This document shows, piece by piece, positions 13,800 to 14,441 of a DNA stretch of 14,441 bases; position 1 is the first letter of the stretch; every line of letters starts with the position of its first letter. Origin of the DNA: Nitrospinota bacterium (lineage in GTDB: Bacteria > Tectomicrobia > Entotheonellia > J063); assembly GCA_003696125.1 (NCBI GenBank), contig RFHZ01000886.1, positions 1 to 14,441 of the forward strand, read 5' to 3'. The position numbers were made by a program, and so were the translations under genes. The notes beneath the pieces were generated by a model. The model made no database searches, had not been told where the DNA came from, and saw only the letters and a list, made by a program, of their open reading frames with translations.

Positions 13800-14441
13800 T
13801 CACCGATAGGAAAAGAGCAACACGGTGATCACGAAGACCACTCCCAGGAACAGGGAAAGGGCATAATTGCGGACAAAACCGGTCTGCAGCCGACTCACCT
13901 TCAACCCATCCCAGCGCACCATCTCTCCCACACCATTGACCAGCCCATCGATCCGCCGCACATCGCAGCGCTCCCAGAACCAGGTCGCCAGCCGGAGACA
14001 GGGCTGGACGATCCAGCGGTCATAGAGCTCATCCACATAGTATTTGTTCAGCAACAGCGTGTAAAGCTCGGGGAACCGTTCCCGGGTCTGCTGGGCCAGG
14101 GCCGGCTTCTGCACGTACATCCGGTAGGCCAGCCCGATCCCGAGTAACCCGACGACCAGAGAGAGGAGCATCAGGACCAGTTCTTCCCCCCAGGCATGCG
14201 ACTCTGCCTTCTCCAACAGGGGAGCTGCATCGTGAAATACCGGAGCCAGGAAGCGCTCTATCCCGTTGAACCGCTCCCAGAAGGGCAGACCGAAAAACCC
14301 GGCGATGGTGGAGAAGATGGCCAGAATCCCCAGCGGACCGATCATCACGGTCGGCGACTCATGCACATGCTCTTCCACCGCCTCCTCCACGCGCGACTCG
14401 CCATGAAAGGTGAGGAAGAAGAGACGGAAGATATAAAAGGC
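13800..14441 (-). CDS. nuoL: NADH-quinone oxidoreductase subunit L, first copy (NuoL1), C-terminal 213 residues only
   Basis: The frame runs off the right edge, so only the C-terminal third of this distal complex I pump is seen. It begins AFYIFRLFFLTFHGESR, matching AFYMFRLIFLTFYGPSR in NuoL2, then EHVHESP. A loop with LAPVFHDAAPLLEKAES and a transmembrane segment follow, and then LLLNKYYVDELYD, which opens the lateral-helix region. A single DVRRIDGLVNG unit precedes LQTGFVRNYALS and the last helix, so the lateral-helix region is of ordinary length, 27 residues shorter than in NuoL2. The apparent in-frame GTG at 14390 is internal. It starts the visible L1-M1-N1 block; genes upstream of it, presumably other nuo genes, are outside the window. 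Confidence 0.96.
   Translation of the reverse strand, partial: AFYIFRLFFLTFHGESRVEEAVEEHVHESPTVMIGPLGILAIFSTIAGFFGLPFWERFNGIERFLAPVFHDAAPLLEKAESHAWGEELVLMLLSLVVGLLGIGLAYRMYVQKPALAQQTRERFPELYTLLLNKYYVDELYDRWIVQPCLRLATWFWERCDVRRIDGLVNGVGEMVRWDGLKVSRLQTGFVRNYALSLFLGVVFVITVLLFSYR

Overview
The window is a bacterial chromosome segment. By eye it is moderately GC-rich, tightly packed and read almost entirely from the minus strand. Its core, positions 4370-14441, is part of a respiratory complex I (nuo) locus. The order of transcription is nuoL1 (C-terminal part only, cut by the right edge), nuoM1, nuoN1, nuoJ, nuoK, nuoL2, nuoM2, nuoN2. All three antiporter-like proton-pumping subunits are therefore present twice, with one J and one K between the two sets. 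Both NuoM and both NuoN keep the Glu/Lys residues of the proton path, and so does the complete NuoL2.

The most informative detail is that NuoL2 is longer than NuoL1 in the C-terminal lateral-helix region. The extra length is exactly 27 residues and reads as an old tandem duplication of a 'D-[VL]-x-x-[VI]-D-x-x-V-N-G' unit. Lengthened NuoL lateral helices combined with a second NuoM are the hallmark of the '2M' type of complex I. That type is known from Nitrospira relatives and some other lineages and is thought to hold one more pumping subunit. Here a normal-length NuoL (L1) and an extended NuoL (L2) lie in the same locus, together with two NuoM and two NuoN.

Downstream of nuoN2, on the same strand and closely spaced, come four genes: a small muconolactone-isomerase-family protein, a HAD hydrolase related to type II haloacid dehalogenases, an unrecognised protein with two membrane segments, and a PEP synthase/PPDK regulatory kinase-phosphatase (PpsR/PDRP family). 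A gap of about 180 bp with a weak terminator-like hairpin follows. Next is a minus-strand Rv2525c-like (DUF1906) glycoside-hydrolase-like gene. It converges on the only plus-strand gene, a DUF523-DUF1722 protein truncated by the left edge.

The organism cannot be named from this window. Extended NuoL plus duplicated NuoM fits Nitrospirota or another lithotrophic or deep-branching lineage (NC10, Chloroflexota), but that is inference only. Functionally the window joins a membrane-arm-rich complex I, possibly with extra pumping capacity, to a regulator of PEP/pyruvate interconversion, which would suit an energy-limited respiring or autotrophic cell. No rRNA, tRNA, CRISPR array, insertion sequence or phage gene was seen. 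The only gene-free stretches (1611-1790, 7606-7723, 10598-10694 and shorter gaps) are all under 200 bp.
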